Assembly (NCBI GenBank): GCA_911728455.2
Contig: OU452232.1
Span: forward strand, 5,855,227-5,919,226
Direction of reading: 5' to 3'
From: Marthasterias glacialis
Lineage: Eukaryota > Echinodermata > Asteroidea > Forcipulatida > Asteriidae
Length of the DNA: 64,000 nucleotides
Below, piece by piece: positions 50,114 to 60,893 of the stretch (position 1 is the first letter of the stretch; each line of letters opens with the position of its first letter). The notes beneath the pieces are model-generated. The model saw only the letters and a program-made list of their open reading frames with translations. It had not been told where the DNA came from and did no database searches. Position numbers and translations under genes: made by a program.

Positions 50114-51578
50114 GGATACCTGCAGAATTTACCAAAATACTTCATTATCTGCCCGTAGTTTCTGTTGACACAAACATTGAAAATACTACTACACTAAGCC
50201 CATGCCAAGGACGGGGTTCACAACGGCGGTCACGCCTTCATGTAACACGTACGTACGATCCACGTCAAATTAACGGAGACAAAAAAACACCGTTTACTGG
50301 AACTTCAGAGGATAAAATAACCACTTAGGATGATTTAACTGTTACCAAACAGATATATTTACCTGTTTTACCAGAAGAGTAAAATAAATGCACTCCTCGC
50401 AGTAAATGTCAATTCCTGGAACATCGTTGGGAGCCCCTTTTCTCCGAAATTAAGGACTTCACAGCGTCGAAGGCATCGCCTGGCAATTTTTCGCATTGAG
50501 ACCATACGCATTTTGGTGAGCTAGCAGACAACACGGGTGCATAGTAATGAATTGACAGGGGGACACACCCCAATAGTAATACCGCCATATAATTTTCCAA
50601 GATAAACTCATATAATCAAGTTTTTAGAAGTGTTTTAAAGCTAAATTAACTTGGAATGATACTGTTTTGTAAATCTGTAAAACTTTTTATGTCCTGAATG
50701 GAGTTAAATAGTTATTTTGTTAATATTATATGGCTATAATTTATAGACAAGTTTCACCCCTGATTACACTTATCATTATTAGTCTGGTATTGATGACGTA
50801 TCACCGCTAAATAATGTACAATGTGAAGGAGGTACCAGACGTATATGACAGCTATAGATGCAAAACAACAGAGGGCGGTATGTCAAAACTGTGGCTGACT
50901 CGTGTGCTGATTGCTCGTGGTTAGTAAAAAAAAAATCTAAAGCAATACAACAAAATACAAATTAACGACGTAGGACCGATTTTGGGCCGACTTGACCACA
51001 AATTTAAATTTAAAATCTAACTAGCTACTTTTAGAGATTCGAGAAAGTTGTGAGCTTTCATTTAAGGTATTGCACGAAAAAAATCCGCCATTGATGAAGG
51101 GTGGTTTAATTAAAAAATTGATATGAATTATTGTCGGGATCCCAACATTATTTCACGTCTAAACATTTCTGCATGTTACATATATTTTGTGCACTGTGCG
51201 TGGCATATCCAAAAAGTTTTATACGTTTTTCGTTCTGAAGCAGCATCATCTGTCAAAATTCATTCAGAGAGAGAAAAAAATACTTTTAAAGATTTCTTTC
51301 GGCGTAAATTAGGCAATGCAACTTTAAAGGGAATAAAATCTGAGAATGGCGCATAATGCCCATGCTGTAATTTGGTGTGTGGCCCTCTAGTGGATAAAGT
51401 TCTTAAAATATTAATGGCCTCACGTTTCGACCTTTGCAGAGTCTATCTCAAAGAGTCTGTCTCAAAGACTCTGCTAGGCTCAAAGTTCAGTTCCATTCAG
51501 TTTAGTTCAATTCAATTCAGTTCTTATTTTTATTGTCCCCACGTTAAAAAAAACATAGACGTTTGACATCCACGGGCC

Positions 51579-51828
51579 AATAAGAATAAACTATTGCTAG
51601 TAAACTTGCGGGTACAATCATGTGTTTAAATCCCTTTGTGAGGAGTGTTGGCTCTGAAAAGAGCCGGAGTGGTCTCGATGTTTCGATGAGTATGCCCTGA
51701 TCGTCTTCATGAGAAAGATCAGGGCATACTGATCGAGACCACTCCGGCTCTTTTCAGAGCCAACACTCCTTACAAAAGAGATTTAAACGCAGTTGTACCC
51801 GCAAGAATGACAATAGTTTATTCTTATT
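51579..51828. mobile_element. 250-bp palindromic element
   Basis: Outer ends AATAAGAATAAACTATTG and CAATAGTTTATTCTTATT. Perfect 39-bp arms at 51641-51679 and 51732-51770 (AGGAGTGTTGGCTCTGAAAA start), and inner perfect 14-bp arms AGTATGCCCTGATC around a 14-base loop. Related to 59021-59221. Confidence 0.88.
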
Positions 51829-52473
51829 CTCCTACACCATGCAAAGCTTCAAACATCACTTATCCCCAGGCCAAATAAAAGTGCACACTTGAGGCCATTG
51901 ACAAATTGCACTATATAGAACTGGATCCTTTGGGTTGGAAAGCAATTTAAACAGCAAACTCTATTTTCTCGATAAAAATGTTATTGTGGTAAAAGTTGTG
52001 GTATATTCGTAAAAGGTATTTTTTCATTAAATTTATAGTGGAAATGGTAGAAGCTGTAAGCTTCGGTCTGCTTAAAACGGTAAACCAACATATGAGGTTA
52101 ATTTGTGAGTAAAAATTGCAGAGCAGCACGTGAATTAGTGGTACTAGTATGAGTGTTTTAAACTGGTCAGTTACATATTCTGGGGTGACCGCTGTTTTCT
52201 TTTGCAAAATTTGGGATTTTGATTTGTACATTTTTAATGCTGCTGTGAGACCTTACTCCCATTATGAGTCACACAACAGAGCCCCCATATGTCCAGTTTA
52301 AGACAGGGAATTTTTTGAAAATTCAATTAGTACATTAAACCTTAATTTTAGTACAAAAACTATTTTTCATTTTCCTTAAACTGTCCTTAAGCATGGATAC
52401 TTGATAAAAAAAATGTATTTAAAAAATTGCTCTTCATAGGACCTTTAAGTTTATAAAAGTGTTGTCACTGACC

Positions 52474-52901
52474 GGGCCCATTAAGCGTTGATTTAACACT
52501 TTTAGATGGTAAGACACATCGAGGCGACCAGTGCATATATTGGGCAGAATTTTCAGATTACCATGAATTACTTTTTGAAGATGCAGAAAATCTTCAAAAG
52601 GGACGGCGGGCGCTTTTTATGAAACTTCCAAGCGATAGAATTTTTCTATCGGCATTACAAAGACGAAGTCGATGATCGTGAACTACAGATACATCAATTT
52701 CAATATCGCCGCATAACCCATATAGCATTGCCATCCTCAACTACACGCCTATTGAGAATGTGACTTCATTCGCTATTCTTGGAGATGAAGTCAAATACGA
52801 CGAACCATTAACTGGAGATGCTAAAGTTGCGCTCAGATGGGTTGCAATAGACACCATCTTTGATGACAATTGCTATTTTGGCCCGAGGCCGTGTCAAGTA
52901 A
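52474..52901 (+). other. Unrecognised reading frame with two in-frame TGA codons
   Basis: One frame reads through about 140 codons with protein-like composition. The first part includes DQCIYWAEFSDYHELLFEDA and MKLPSDRIFLSALQRRSR. Then TGA TCG TGA occurs, and the same frame continues with SISPHNPYSIAILNYTPIEN and GDEVKYDEPLTGDAKVALRW to FDDNCYFGPRPCQ, followed by a good donor, CAA|GTAAGC at 52902. No start codon is evident. I do not recognise the family. It could be a decayed gene fragment, an exon pair, or less likely a selenocysteine-type readthrough. A chance open frame cannot be excluded. Confidence 0.35.
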
Positions 52902-53010
52902 GCTCTGTCAATTTCAATGCAGCTTGAATTACTTACCAACCAATCATGGAAGGAGTTATGAAACGCGAGCGTGCCGCATGCAGTACTGACGGGTAACGCA
53001 CAGTTGAGCG

Positions 53011-53039
53011 GTGCAAGACGGTCCTGAAACGTCTTGCAC
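53011..53039. repeat. Perfect 10-bp hairpin
   Basis: GTGCAAGACG, a 9-base loop, CGTCTTGCAC. It overlaps the start of the hypothetical 136-residue frame. Confidence 0.8.
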
Positions 53040-53444
53040 AAAGATGTTTCAAATATGGCTGATTTTTCTTATTGTTTTGACGTCATGTGCAATCCATCTA
53101 TTGATATAGTGATGCTAAAGCACGATCAATGGAGCTTGTGGAAAAAAATACTGACGTGGAATCTCAATGAGCAAAGACTACCCGCATCAGCGCACACTAC
53201 CCCATGTTGCGGGGAGATGGTAAAAGGAGGCTATCGACAACGGAAGATTAAGAAACTGATGAAAACACTTGGATCTACCCAGTCTATGTCAGGACACAAA
53301 CGAGTTTACCAAACGTCAAACGGAAGTACCTTTCTCACACAGCACGTCAGCCAAATACACAACATTGACAAAGCAATTCCTATTTTAAAAAATAAAAGCA
53401 ACAAAACCCGGAAGGAAATTAACATTGGAAAGCAGGGTTACTGA
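53034..53444 (+). CDS. Hypothetical 136-residue open frame, no family recognised
   Basis: ATG to TGA, the longest plus-strand open frame in the DGKQ-FKBP11 intergenic region. It starts inside the right arm of a 10-bp hairpin. The product would be basic in its second half (RQRKIKKLMKTLG, KNKSNKTRKEI), with two adjacent Cys (PCCGEM) and no signal peptide or membrane segment. It lies 130 bp downstream of the donor-like end of the preceding unrecognised frame, so both might be exons of one plus-strand gene or remnants of one. Equally, it may be non-coding. Confidence 0.3.
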   Translation: MHKDVSNMADFSYCFDVMCNPSIDIVMLKHDQWSLWKKILTWNLNEQRLPASAHTTPCCGEMVKGGYRQRKIKKLMKTLGSTQSMSGHKRVYQTSNGSTFLTQHVSQIHNIDKAIPILKNKSNKTRKEINIGKQGY

Positions 53445-53609
53445 GCAATGAACAATGCGCTGCTGAGGAATTTTACAAAACAGAGCAAAGAATAAATTGA
53501 ACTGCGGTCGACTCTTAGGAGTTCTCTCTACTCAACGTCTTGTAATGCTTGATAGAGCTATTCATGATGATGATGATGATGATGATAATGAATTTGATGT
53601 GTGCACGAT

Positions 53610-53780
53610 GCTCCTTAATTCATAAATTGAGTAAAATTTACAGAGTAATGTTGTTGTTGTGTCTGAAAGTAGTTTTCGTAATGAGAAAGAAGACTATTTT
53701 AATTCATAAATTAATGAAAATTTACAGAATGATGTTGATCTTGTGTCTCAAACTAGTTTTTGTAATGAGAAAAAAAAACA
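53610..53780. repeat. Tandem duplication of about 80-85 bp
   Basis: TTAATTCATAAATT followed by AAAATTTACAGA, TTGTGTCT and GTAATGAGAAA occurs twice. A (GAT)n run lies just upstream at about 53563-53586. Confidence 0.8.
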
Positions 53781-53783
53781 TTT

Positions 53784-53887
53784 GCCGAAACCCGGGACAA
53801 TTCAGGACTCATGCGAGTCCTCCGGGGTTTTGAACCAGGGACCTTTAGATCTTCAGTCTAACGCTCTCCCAACTGAGCTATTTCGGC
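53784..53887 (-). tRNA. tRNA-Phe(GAA)-like gene with a 32-nt hairpin insertion in the T loop
   Basis: On the minus strand the acceptor arms GCCGAAA and TTTCGGC pair over 7 bp. The D arm (TAGCTCAGTTGGGAGAGC), the anticodon arm with loop CTGAAGA (anticodon GAA) and the T stem CCTGG/CCGGG are all intact and match eukaryotic tRNA-Phe. The discriminator base is A at 53783. The T loop should be 7 nt (TTCAATC), but 32 extra bases lie between TTCAA and TC. They contain a perfect 7-bp hairpin, AGGACTC-GCAT-GAGTCCT. A run of nine T follows the 3' end by 4 nt, a good Pol III terminator, and box A is intact. Box B is disrupted on its 3' side. It may be a young pseudogene or an unusual expressed tRNA. It lies 385 bp upstream of, and divergent from, FKBP11. 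Confidence 0.8.
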
Positions 53888-54272
53888 ACTTATACAAAGT
53901 TGCGAAATCATAGAATATATTCTAAAAATACAAATACATTGCTACATACAAAGTGCCAGGTTTTGCTGTTCATTATTTAATATGGATAAATGTAGTATTG
54001 TTTACACAAAAGTTACTTTTATTCTACGTGGATCGGTTTTATGCTTTCTTTCTGCGACGAAACGAAATGCAATATGCTAATGACTGTATGACGCAAGACA
54101 TGCTACTGTCAAAGGTCATTTAAAATCGCCGGGAACCGGAAGTAAAGGCAATACATAAACAGAAAACCAGGCACACATCGCGGTCGGCTTCCTTTTTATA
54201 CTCGTTGCGGCCTAAACTTTCTGTTTGGACTCCAAATTGTAATTACATTTTTTTAAATTTATTTTAAACAAA

Positions 54273-54368
54273 ATGGGTAGGTTACTTGAAGGGATTGCTT
54301 TTGCAGTGGGATTTCTGACAGTTATCTCCGCTGCAAAGAAGAAAGGAATGCTGGAGATTGTTACCACA
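54273..54368 (+). CDS. FKBP11: FKBP11 exon 1: signal peptide
   Basis: Begins ATGGGTAGG after AAACAAA and ends ACA|GTAAGT, phase 0. Encodes 32 residues with a hydrophobic core and a basic KKK stretch just after the likely signal cleavage site. Confidence 0.85.
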
Positions 54369-57300
54369 GTAAGTTCAATTTCTTGTCCGCGCTCTATGAT
54401 TTAAAACATTTATTTACTTTTTTAGTTTTTTAAGTTTAAGAAACGAAACATCATTACGTACGTTTATTTGATATAGGCCTATCAACTGAAAATAAGAGTG
54501 CTTTATTAAATTAGGTTAGATTTATTATAAATATCAGAACATTTAACATTTTTTTTACGAGAGCTTTAGAAAGAACGTGGGGTTTCTACCGGAGAAAAGA
54601 TCGTCATAAAATGGTGCAGACAACAAAATTATTGTCTTGCCCTGCTGCCTGTAAAAATAATGGGGCAGATTCAGATGTTATTGAAAGTTATCTAAACCCA
54701 ACTCCATCATGTCCATGTCTAAACTGAGCTCTGGTCGTGTTTTGAAGGGACATTTTCTGGTAATTTTTTAAAATTGCAATTATGCACTCTTCTAAAACAC
54801 AATGATCTCTTTCTTTCAATGTGTGAGGCCATTGTTGTATACTGTGTGGGAAATGTACAGCTGTTTTACGTTCACCGTCTGCTTTATCTTTTTTTTATCC
54901 TTGATGACTAAAATTTTGATAGAGCGCAGGATTAGTTTATTGATAATATCGCTTCCATTGTGCAGCATGTAGCTTCAGCAAAGCCATGTAAAAAAAAAAA
55001 AAAAAAAAAAAAAAAAGGCTTAGCATCCCCAGCTAATCATTTTTATTTAGTAATAATGGATATTTTTACCCAATCTGGCTTTCTTTTTCTTATTAAGCCG
55101 GGACATCGTATACCGCCCTCTTTGAACTGTACATGAGGAAACTATCCCGCTTATCGACCGACAAGTCCCGAAAAAAAAACAAATCCCTCCTGACCTGAAG
55201 AAATTCAAAAGGAAGGATGCTAAACAACAACTTTTTTTTACATGGCCTACTTATCACAGAAAGACTGAGTAATAATAATAGATATTTTTTAAATATTTAA
55301 AACAAATTGTTAATGACCTGCATGTAATAATCAATGGAGGTAAGCCAATCAATTATAACTGTATTATTCCTCCATGCCCATAGTGTGTATTTTGCACAAC
55401 TCATTTGTTGTAGTTACCGTTTTTTGTGATTATTTTACATATTTGTTTGTATCGGAGTTAAATGTATTTCATAATATTAGAGCACACTAATTGGGAAAAG
55501 TGAAGGCATGCTGCAACCAGACCAAAATCACGTTGTTTGCCGAAGATCGCAGTAAATGGAAGAAACTTCTAGTCACCTGCTACACGCCCAAAGGCTGATG
55601 ACAAGAGCATACTGAATCTATTTCAAACTATCCACATACATTGACATTGTTCAACCATTTTTTGATGAAATTAAAATAAAATTTCGAATGGAGATTATTT
55701 TGAAAAAGTTGCCTGGCAAATTGTTCAAAGTTGCAAGATACTACTTATAATTTATTGGGGACAGAAGTGTTATTTTGACTTGGCCTAATTAATTGCATCA
55801 AAGTGAACAAAAACCAGCGACTAATCTTGACACTTTTTCTTTCCCCCATGTTTTACAGCATATACCTGAACCTTGCCCAGAGAGAGCTGAACTTGGTGAT
55901 GAGGTCGCAGTGCATTATATAGTAGGTTCAAAAGAGTTGACTTTTATCTCAAATACTCTCAACATTCATCCACTAGATTTGTCTAATTTGGACTGACCCT
56001 TAAAAACATTGTACAGCCCGTCCAACTTGATATTTTCACTGTGGGGACAATGATATTTTAATGACAGCCATCTGACCTTTGAACATCATCCACTGTGGTT
56101 TTGAATGATAGATAAACTATGCTAGCCTGCAGAATGACATCATGTTTTGACTGTCACAGTTCACAGTCAACCCTCCTACTGTCTGACCATTCAATGTCAT
56201 CCTGAGGTTTTTAATGAAATATTAATTATGCCAGCCTGCAATATGATATCATGTTGTAAATGTCACAGTTCACAGTCAACCCTCCTACTGTCTGACCATT
56301 CAATGTCATCCCTGGTGGTTTTGAATGATACATAAACTTTGCCAGCCTGCAATATAATACCATGTCTTAAGGTGTCACAGTTCACAGTCAACCCTTCCAC
56401 TGTCTGACCATTCAATATCATCCCTTATGGTTTTGAATGATAAACTATGCCAGTCTGCAATATGATATCATCATGTAAATGTCACAGTTTACAGTCAACC
56501 CTCCTACTGTCTGACCATTCAATATCATCCCATGTGGTTTTCAATGATAGGTTAAGTGTGCCAGCCTGCAGTATGGTATCATACCATAAATGTCAAAGTT
56601 TACAGTCAACCCTCCTACTGTCTGACCATTCAATCTCATCCACTTGAAATCAACCAATAAATAATAATAAAACAATAGTGGCTTCTTACACAGCACACAA
56701 TTCCGCCACGCAGTGACGGTCAACACTATTCAAATGAAAAAGACTAATATAATAACCCCAAAAGTTTAATACAAATTTAGAAAAATTGATTTGAGCAATT
56801 CACAGGGGAGTTGAGTTAATACAGGTAACCTGTCATACATAAGTGTGCAATTCCCTGTGTATTCACACTGAATGCAACTTCCCCAGTATTTCTTTTTAAA
56901 TATTGGCTACCCAATGGCGACTAAAGACAATTGGAACAAAAGGTCTCCACGGGAATTCTAAAGAGAGGGATGCTCCATGAGGAACTCTGTGTACAAAGTC
57001 TATTGGAGGATGTTAAGTGCAGGGACAGAGGAAAGAACAAAATAACTCTCCACAGGGATACATGTTTTGAGAATGTGTGGATCTGCAGTTTTTGGAGAAT
57101 GGAGAGATATTTGCTACCTTATGGAGACTGAAGGCAAAAGGGAAAGCAAGGAACAATTGGTGTTCACTGGGGAATTATAAAGAGAGGGATTTTGTGTACA
57201 AAGTCTATGGGAGGATGTTGAGTGCAGGGAGAAATGAAAGAACAAAAGGAGTCTCCACAGGGATGCAAAAAAGGGAGTGTGTGTTTCAGATAGTCCAGAT

Positions 57301-59485
57301 ACAATTGAACTTTGGAATAAATCTGCTCCTCTAAGGGTTTGGTAAAAGACAGAATCATGAATCAGAAAGTGTAACCTCCATTGATAGACTTTTCAAGCCA
57401 ACCACCATCTTTGCCTTGTTCCCTTATCGCATTAGCAATCATGAATAATGATTTCCATAGCACAAAACTAGGGCCCAACTAATTGTACTTTAGCCTCAGT
57501 TTTAGGGTACATTGATATCAATGAAATCAAAAGAGACTGTACCATGTTGAAGTTCTACAACACTGTATTGGGCTCACTCGTATCAATGTTCTTCTCTACG
57601 CAGGGCAAGCTAGAGTCAGGAATGGTCTTTGACCTATCCCGGCTACCGGACAACTCCAAGGAGCCAATCAGATTCCAGCTCGGCAAAAACAAAGTCATCA
57701 AAGGATGGGACGAAGGCATTAAAGGAATGTGTCTTGGGTAGGTTCGACAAAACTTGTCAAAGTCTCAATTGACTCCTGAAGACACTGAAACCATACTGAT
57801 CGAAACATTGAGTATGTCCACCATTCCCAATGCAAAACAGTGATAATTGATTGTTTTATTTGTCCACAGAGAGCAGCGTAAGCTGATCATACCCCCACAT
57901 CTAGGATACGGCAAGCAGGGTCATGCGAACATTCCACGTAAGTTCAGAAATAAACACCCACTGTTCATTTTCACATTTGGGAGCTTGAGCTTGGCCATAG
58001 TCAGCAAATGAAGCTTTTAGAATAAATGTTTTTCCATAAAAAAAAAATTCAGCTTGATATCAACACTGTTCAAGTGATAATACCATGTGTGTACAACAGC
58101 AATGGGGGAATGTGAGAGTTGGAATTTTGAATGGTCTAGCAGTAGAAGGGTTAAAAAGAGAAATTGCTATGTTAACTTTTCGTCTTCCAAATCAATTGTA
58201 AAAAGACATCTAATGTAGCATCATGGAAATTAATCCACCACATAGGCGAGCTGCTTGCAATTAGAAATAATTACGTGATGATGACTAGAGCAGGCTAGTT
58301 AAAACGTTGAGACCAATAAACTCTTTCCGCGGCAGTGAAATTATCTGATACGTCCCCTCAATCCACTAAGCGAAAGTAGTAGTAGTCCCGGCCGATTGCC
58401 TACCTCCCCAGGTAGTACTTAATAAGCAGGGCAGTTCTTTTCAGATTTAAGTTGTCCCCCCGAATTCCGAAATCTACTCCGTGGTAGTAGAATAATAACA
58501 AGACAAGTTCTCACAAGAACAATCTACTGTATAAAGCAAAGTAGTTATAATCACATGGTGTTACCGCAAACCAAATATACAATTATATTTTGACTGAGAA
58601 AATAATTAATAAAGATTTGAATAAAATGTGTGTAAAAAATAGAAGAGAGTTGGAGAGAGATCATTGAAATTTAGGAGTGGAGCTCTGAATAAACTTTGTC
58701 ATCAGATTACCATTATCAACCAATATCGATGTCTTTCGTCAACTTATATGTGGTCACTCAGCATGCTCATTAATAGTTCCACACGGACCAACGAACCCAA
58801 GAAAAAGGGGAATCCCCACCCAAATCTCTACTCTATTAACAAGCAGATTTGTGGTTGACGGTGCCCTCTGTATTATCGAACAACCCTTCAGTTATTGACA
58901 CTGGTTCTGGGAAGACTGATATCACCTCAGGTTCTTCTCAAATAGTTCCAGAACCCCAATGCTCAATGTACGTAGGATATGTAATGTTTGAAACTTTACA
59001 TGGTGTGAAGGATAGGAAACTATAACTAGTAAACTAGTAAAACTTGCAGGTACAACCATGTAAAAATCTCTTTTGGTAGGAGTGGTGGCTGTGAAGACAA
59101 GCAGCTAGGGTATACTGTTGGAAACGTCAAGACCACACCGGCGCTTTTCAGAGTCACCACTCCTCCCAAAAGATATTTTTTCATGGTTGTACCCGCAAAT
59201 GTTACTAGTTTACTAGTTATAGATTCCTACATAGGATATGTTTTACCACAACTCACTCTGTTAATCTTTCTTCTATCTGTTGCAGCCGACTCCACCCTAA
59301 TATTCGACGTGGAACTAATGGACATTAAGAAGCCCTCTGCGTTTTCGTCGATGTCGCGGTCACTGCCGTTCCTTGTTGGACCTGGTATTGTAATCGTCAT
59401 AGGCATGTACCTTTGGAACAAGGCCAACTCTGACACCTCACAGCAGTCCAGATCTAAAAAATTGCAAAAGAAGAGGAAAAAATAA
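54273..59485 (+). CDS. FKBP11: FKBP11-type peptidyl-prolyl cis-trans isomerase, ER membrane, complete (5 exons)
   Basis: Exons 54273-54368, 55859-55921, 57604-57737, 57870-57937 and 59286-59485 join in frame (phases 0, 0, 2, 1) to 186 residues plus TAA. Residues 1-21 look like a signal peptide ([16 protein letters not shown]). An FKBP fold covers about 40-135: HYI at 51, FDLSR at 62, VIKGWDEG at 84, GYGKQGH at 110 and IFDVEL at 126. These match FKBP12 active-site positions Tyr26, Phe36, Asp37, Val55, Ile56, Trp59, Tyr82 and Phe99. Residues 147-164 form a membrane segment, followed by a tail ending in Lys/Arg ([10 protein letters not shown]), placing the isomerase in the ER lumen. The EPC motif before the fold, the C-terminal anchor and the basic tail point to FKBP11 (about 200 residues in vertebrates) rather than FKBP2, which lacks the anchor. 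Trp88 is retained although, as I recall, vertebrate FKBP11 has Leu there. It is divergent from DGKQ across 4.2 kb. Confidence 0.9.
55859..55921 (+). CDS. FKBP11: FKBP11 exon 2: start of FKBP fold
   Basis: 63 bp after TTTTACAG. Encodes [20 protein letters not shown] plus Ile, then donor GTAGGT, phase 0. Contains the VHY active-site strand. Confidence 0.87.
56055..56645. repeat. Tandem array, unit 107-114 bp, five clear copies
   Basis: In FKBP11 intron 2. Each unit has GTCACAGTTCACAGTCAACC, CTCCTACTGTCTGACCATTC and TGGTTTTGAATGATA. The TGTCTGACCATTCAAT word recurs at about 56180, 56287, 56401, 56509 and 56618. Confidence 0.88.
56925..57265. repeat. Local duplication in FKBP11 intron 2
   Basis: GGTCTCCACGGGAATTCTAA, AAAGAGAGGGAT, TGTGTACAAAGTCTAT and GGAGGATGTT recur about 205 bp apart with moderate divergence. 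Confidence 0.7.
57604..57737 (+). CDS. FKBP11: FKBP11 exon 3: FKBP core
   Basis: 134 bp after CTACGCAG. Encodes [13 protein letters not shown] and [14 protein letters not shown], with donor GTAGGT after a split Gly codon (phase 2). Carries the Phe-Asp and Trp active-site positions. Confidence 0.9.
57870..57937 (+). CDS. FKBP11: FKBP11 exon 4: FKBP flap region
   Basis: 68 bp after GTCCACAG. Encodes [20 protein letters not shown] then IP, donor GTAAGT in phase 1. Contains the Tyr82-equivalent and the Gly-His turn. Confidence 0.9.
58040..58155. repeat. Dispersed repeat, copy 1 of 2
   Basis: TTCAGCTTGATATCAACACT through GTCTAGCAGTAGAAGGGTTA. The near-identical second copy at 63363-63478 has an extra GGTTTTGAAT. 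Confidence 0.8.
59021..59221. mobile_element. Palindromic element beside FKBP11 exon 5
   Basis: Perfect 20-bp ends TATAACTAGTAAACTAGTAA and reverse complement. The interior shares GGTACAACCATG, GGAGTGGTGGCTGTGAA and CAGAGTCACCACTCC with the 51579-51828 family. Ends 64 bp before the exon. Confidence 0.85.
59286..59485 (+). CDS. FKBP11: FKBP11 exon 5: last strand, membrane anchor, basic tail, stop
   Basis: Acceptor CTGTTGCAG. Encodes [17 protein letters not shown], a linker, the hydrophobic anchor [16 protein letters not shown] and a Lys/Arg tail ending at TAA 59483-59485. No clear AATAAA lies within the next 500 bp. A palindromic repeat ends only 64 bp upstream of this exon. Confidence 0.9.
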
Positions 59486-60893
59486 CTCTTTGATAAAGTA
59501 GAGTTCACTTATTTACCTCGCTTTCATTCTTTTAAAAGTGTACCAAGCCATTCCCTTTTCAAGAGCGTCATTCCTCTACCACCCTCCCCTCTAGCGCAGT
59601 TTCATTCAAGCTGTTAAGGTGAAAATTATGCTTAGCAAGTTTTTCTGCAAAGCCAAAGTTAGCATGGTACCAGTCATAAAAACTACACATTACGTGGTAT
59701 TTTGGCTGGTAACCTGTTTCTGCTATTAAGCTGGATTTTCCTGTGCTAAGTATTTTTTTGTGCTGAACAACTTGATGAAATTTGTCCCTTGCCAGGGCAT
59801 ACTAATGCTCCTTCATTATGTTTTTTCATTCGAACGGAGTGACGACTCGAACTGACTTTTCCTGGACAGCTTTTAAGCCAATCATTTCAAAAGAAAGACC
59901 ATTTGCCCTTTGTTTATATCTAAACCGCCCTCTATCGAAATCTGTCTCCCAATGCAGACACTCATCATGTTTTGCATAAACTTGGTTAAGGAGAGATGTC
60001 AAAGGTCACATAATTCAAAGGCGATCTGACCCAGGACGTCACTCCTAATCCAAATCTATGCAAGCCTTGATGTGTGCGCACATTGCCGGGCAGAAACTTA
60101 GTGTCTCGGTTTTGCCGTGACGTCAGACGGCATATCGTCCATTTTTTGATCATCTCAAATGTTACAACCAAGAAAAACACTTAAAGATGTCTGGTCCGTG
60201 CTCAAGCCGATTTTACCTTGAAAAATGAATCCAGATGTTGAATTGCTATTTTTGTGGGATGACCAAAGTTGCTAACTTTCAAATGAGATATCAAAAAAAA
60301 AAAATCCATCAACGAATAATAACAGACTGGTTGATTAAAAGATGAGTTATAGAGTGGATCACAATAAATAAACTCCATGTGCAATTTCAGCCGGGTGCCT
60401 TGCAACACTGAGACCAAGTGCAGGCGAAATGACGTTTTAATATAGCTGACTTCTGGGTACCAGCAGGGGGCATAGCCATCGCACACATTTTCTTGAAAAA
60501 AAATTAAATTATAGCAATCTACAAAGTCAAAACGTGATTTGTTAATTTTATTTGTTTCAAAATAACATTCTCTTTAAATTCGCTGGAATCAATTCATTGT
60601 CGAGCACAAATTACAGAAGCACTGATCATACATCTTTATTGGTCTATATTATGTCTACTTTTGCTTCTACAGAGAAATTGTATGACCCAAAGTTACTTCT
60701 AGAGTTAACTTGTCAAACAACTTGTTCAAATAATTATTTATCAAGCTAAACTCACCATGTACCACCTTACTTCCTGAAGAGCTTTTAGACAAAGAGTCTT
60801 TACCATTTCAAAATAAAAACGTTTAACCAGTGCTGCACAATCCTCATAAATTGTACACTTTTAAATCGATGTAAGCATAAAAAAATGAACAGC

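Larger units (their letters stand above)
50114..54272. promoter_or_regulatory. Divergent DGKQ/FKBP11 intergenic region
   Basis: 4.2 kb between the two start codons, so both promoters should lie here. No convincing TATA box or conserved core element could be assigned. Contents: palindromic element 51579-51828, unrecognised frames 52474-53444, a perfect 10-bp hairpin at 53011-53039, a duplicated 80-bp segment at 53610-53780 and the tRNA-Phe-like gene. Confidence 0.4.
54369..57603. other. FKBP11 introns 1 and 2 (with exon 2 between them)
   Basis: Intron 1 (54369-55858) has a 27-base poly(A) run near 54989-55015 and nothing else identifiable. Intron 2 (55922-57603) carries a 107-114 bp tandem array (56055-56645) and a second locally duplicated segment (56925-57265). 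Confidence 0.6.
57938..59285. other. FKBP11 intron 4
   Basis: Holds a dispersed repeat (58040-58155, second copy at 63363-63478) and the palindromic element 59021-59221. The segment between them (58160-59020) shows no identifiable feature. Confidence 0.6.
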
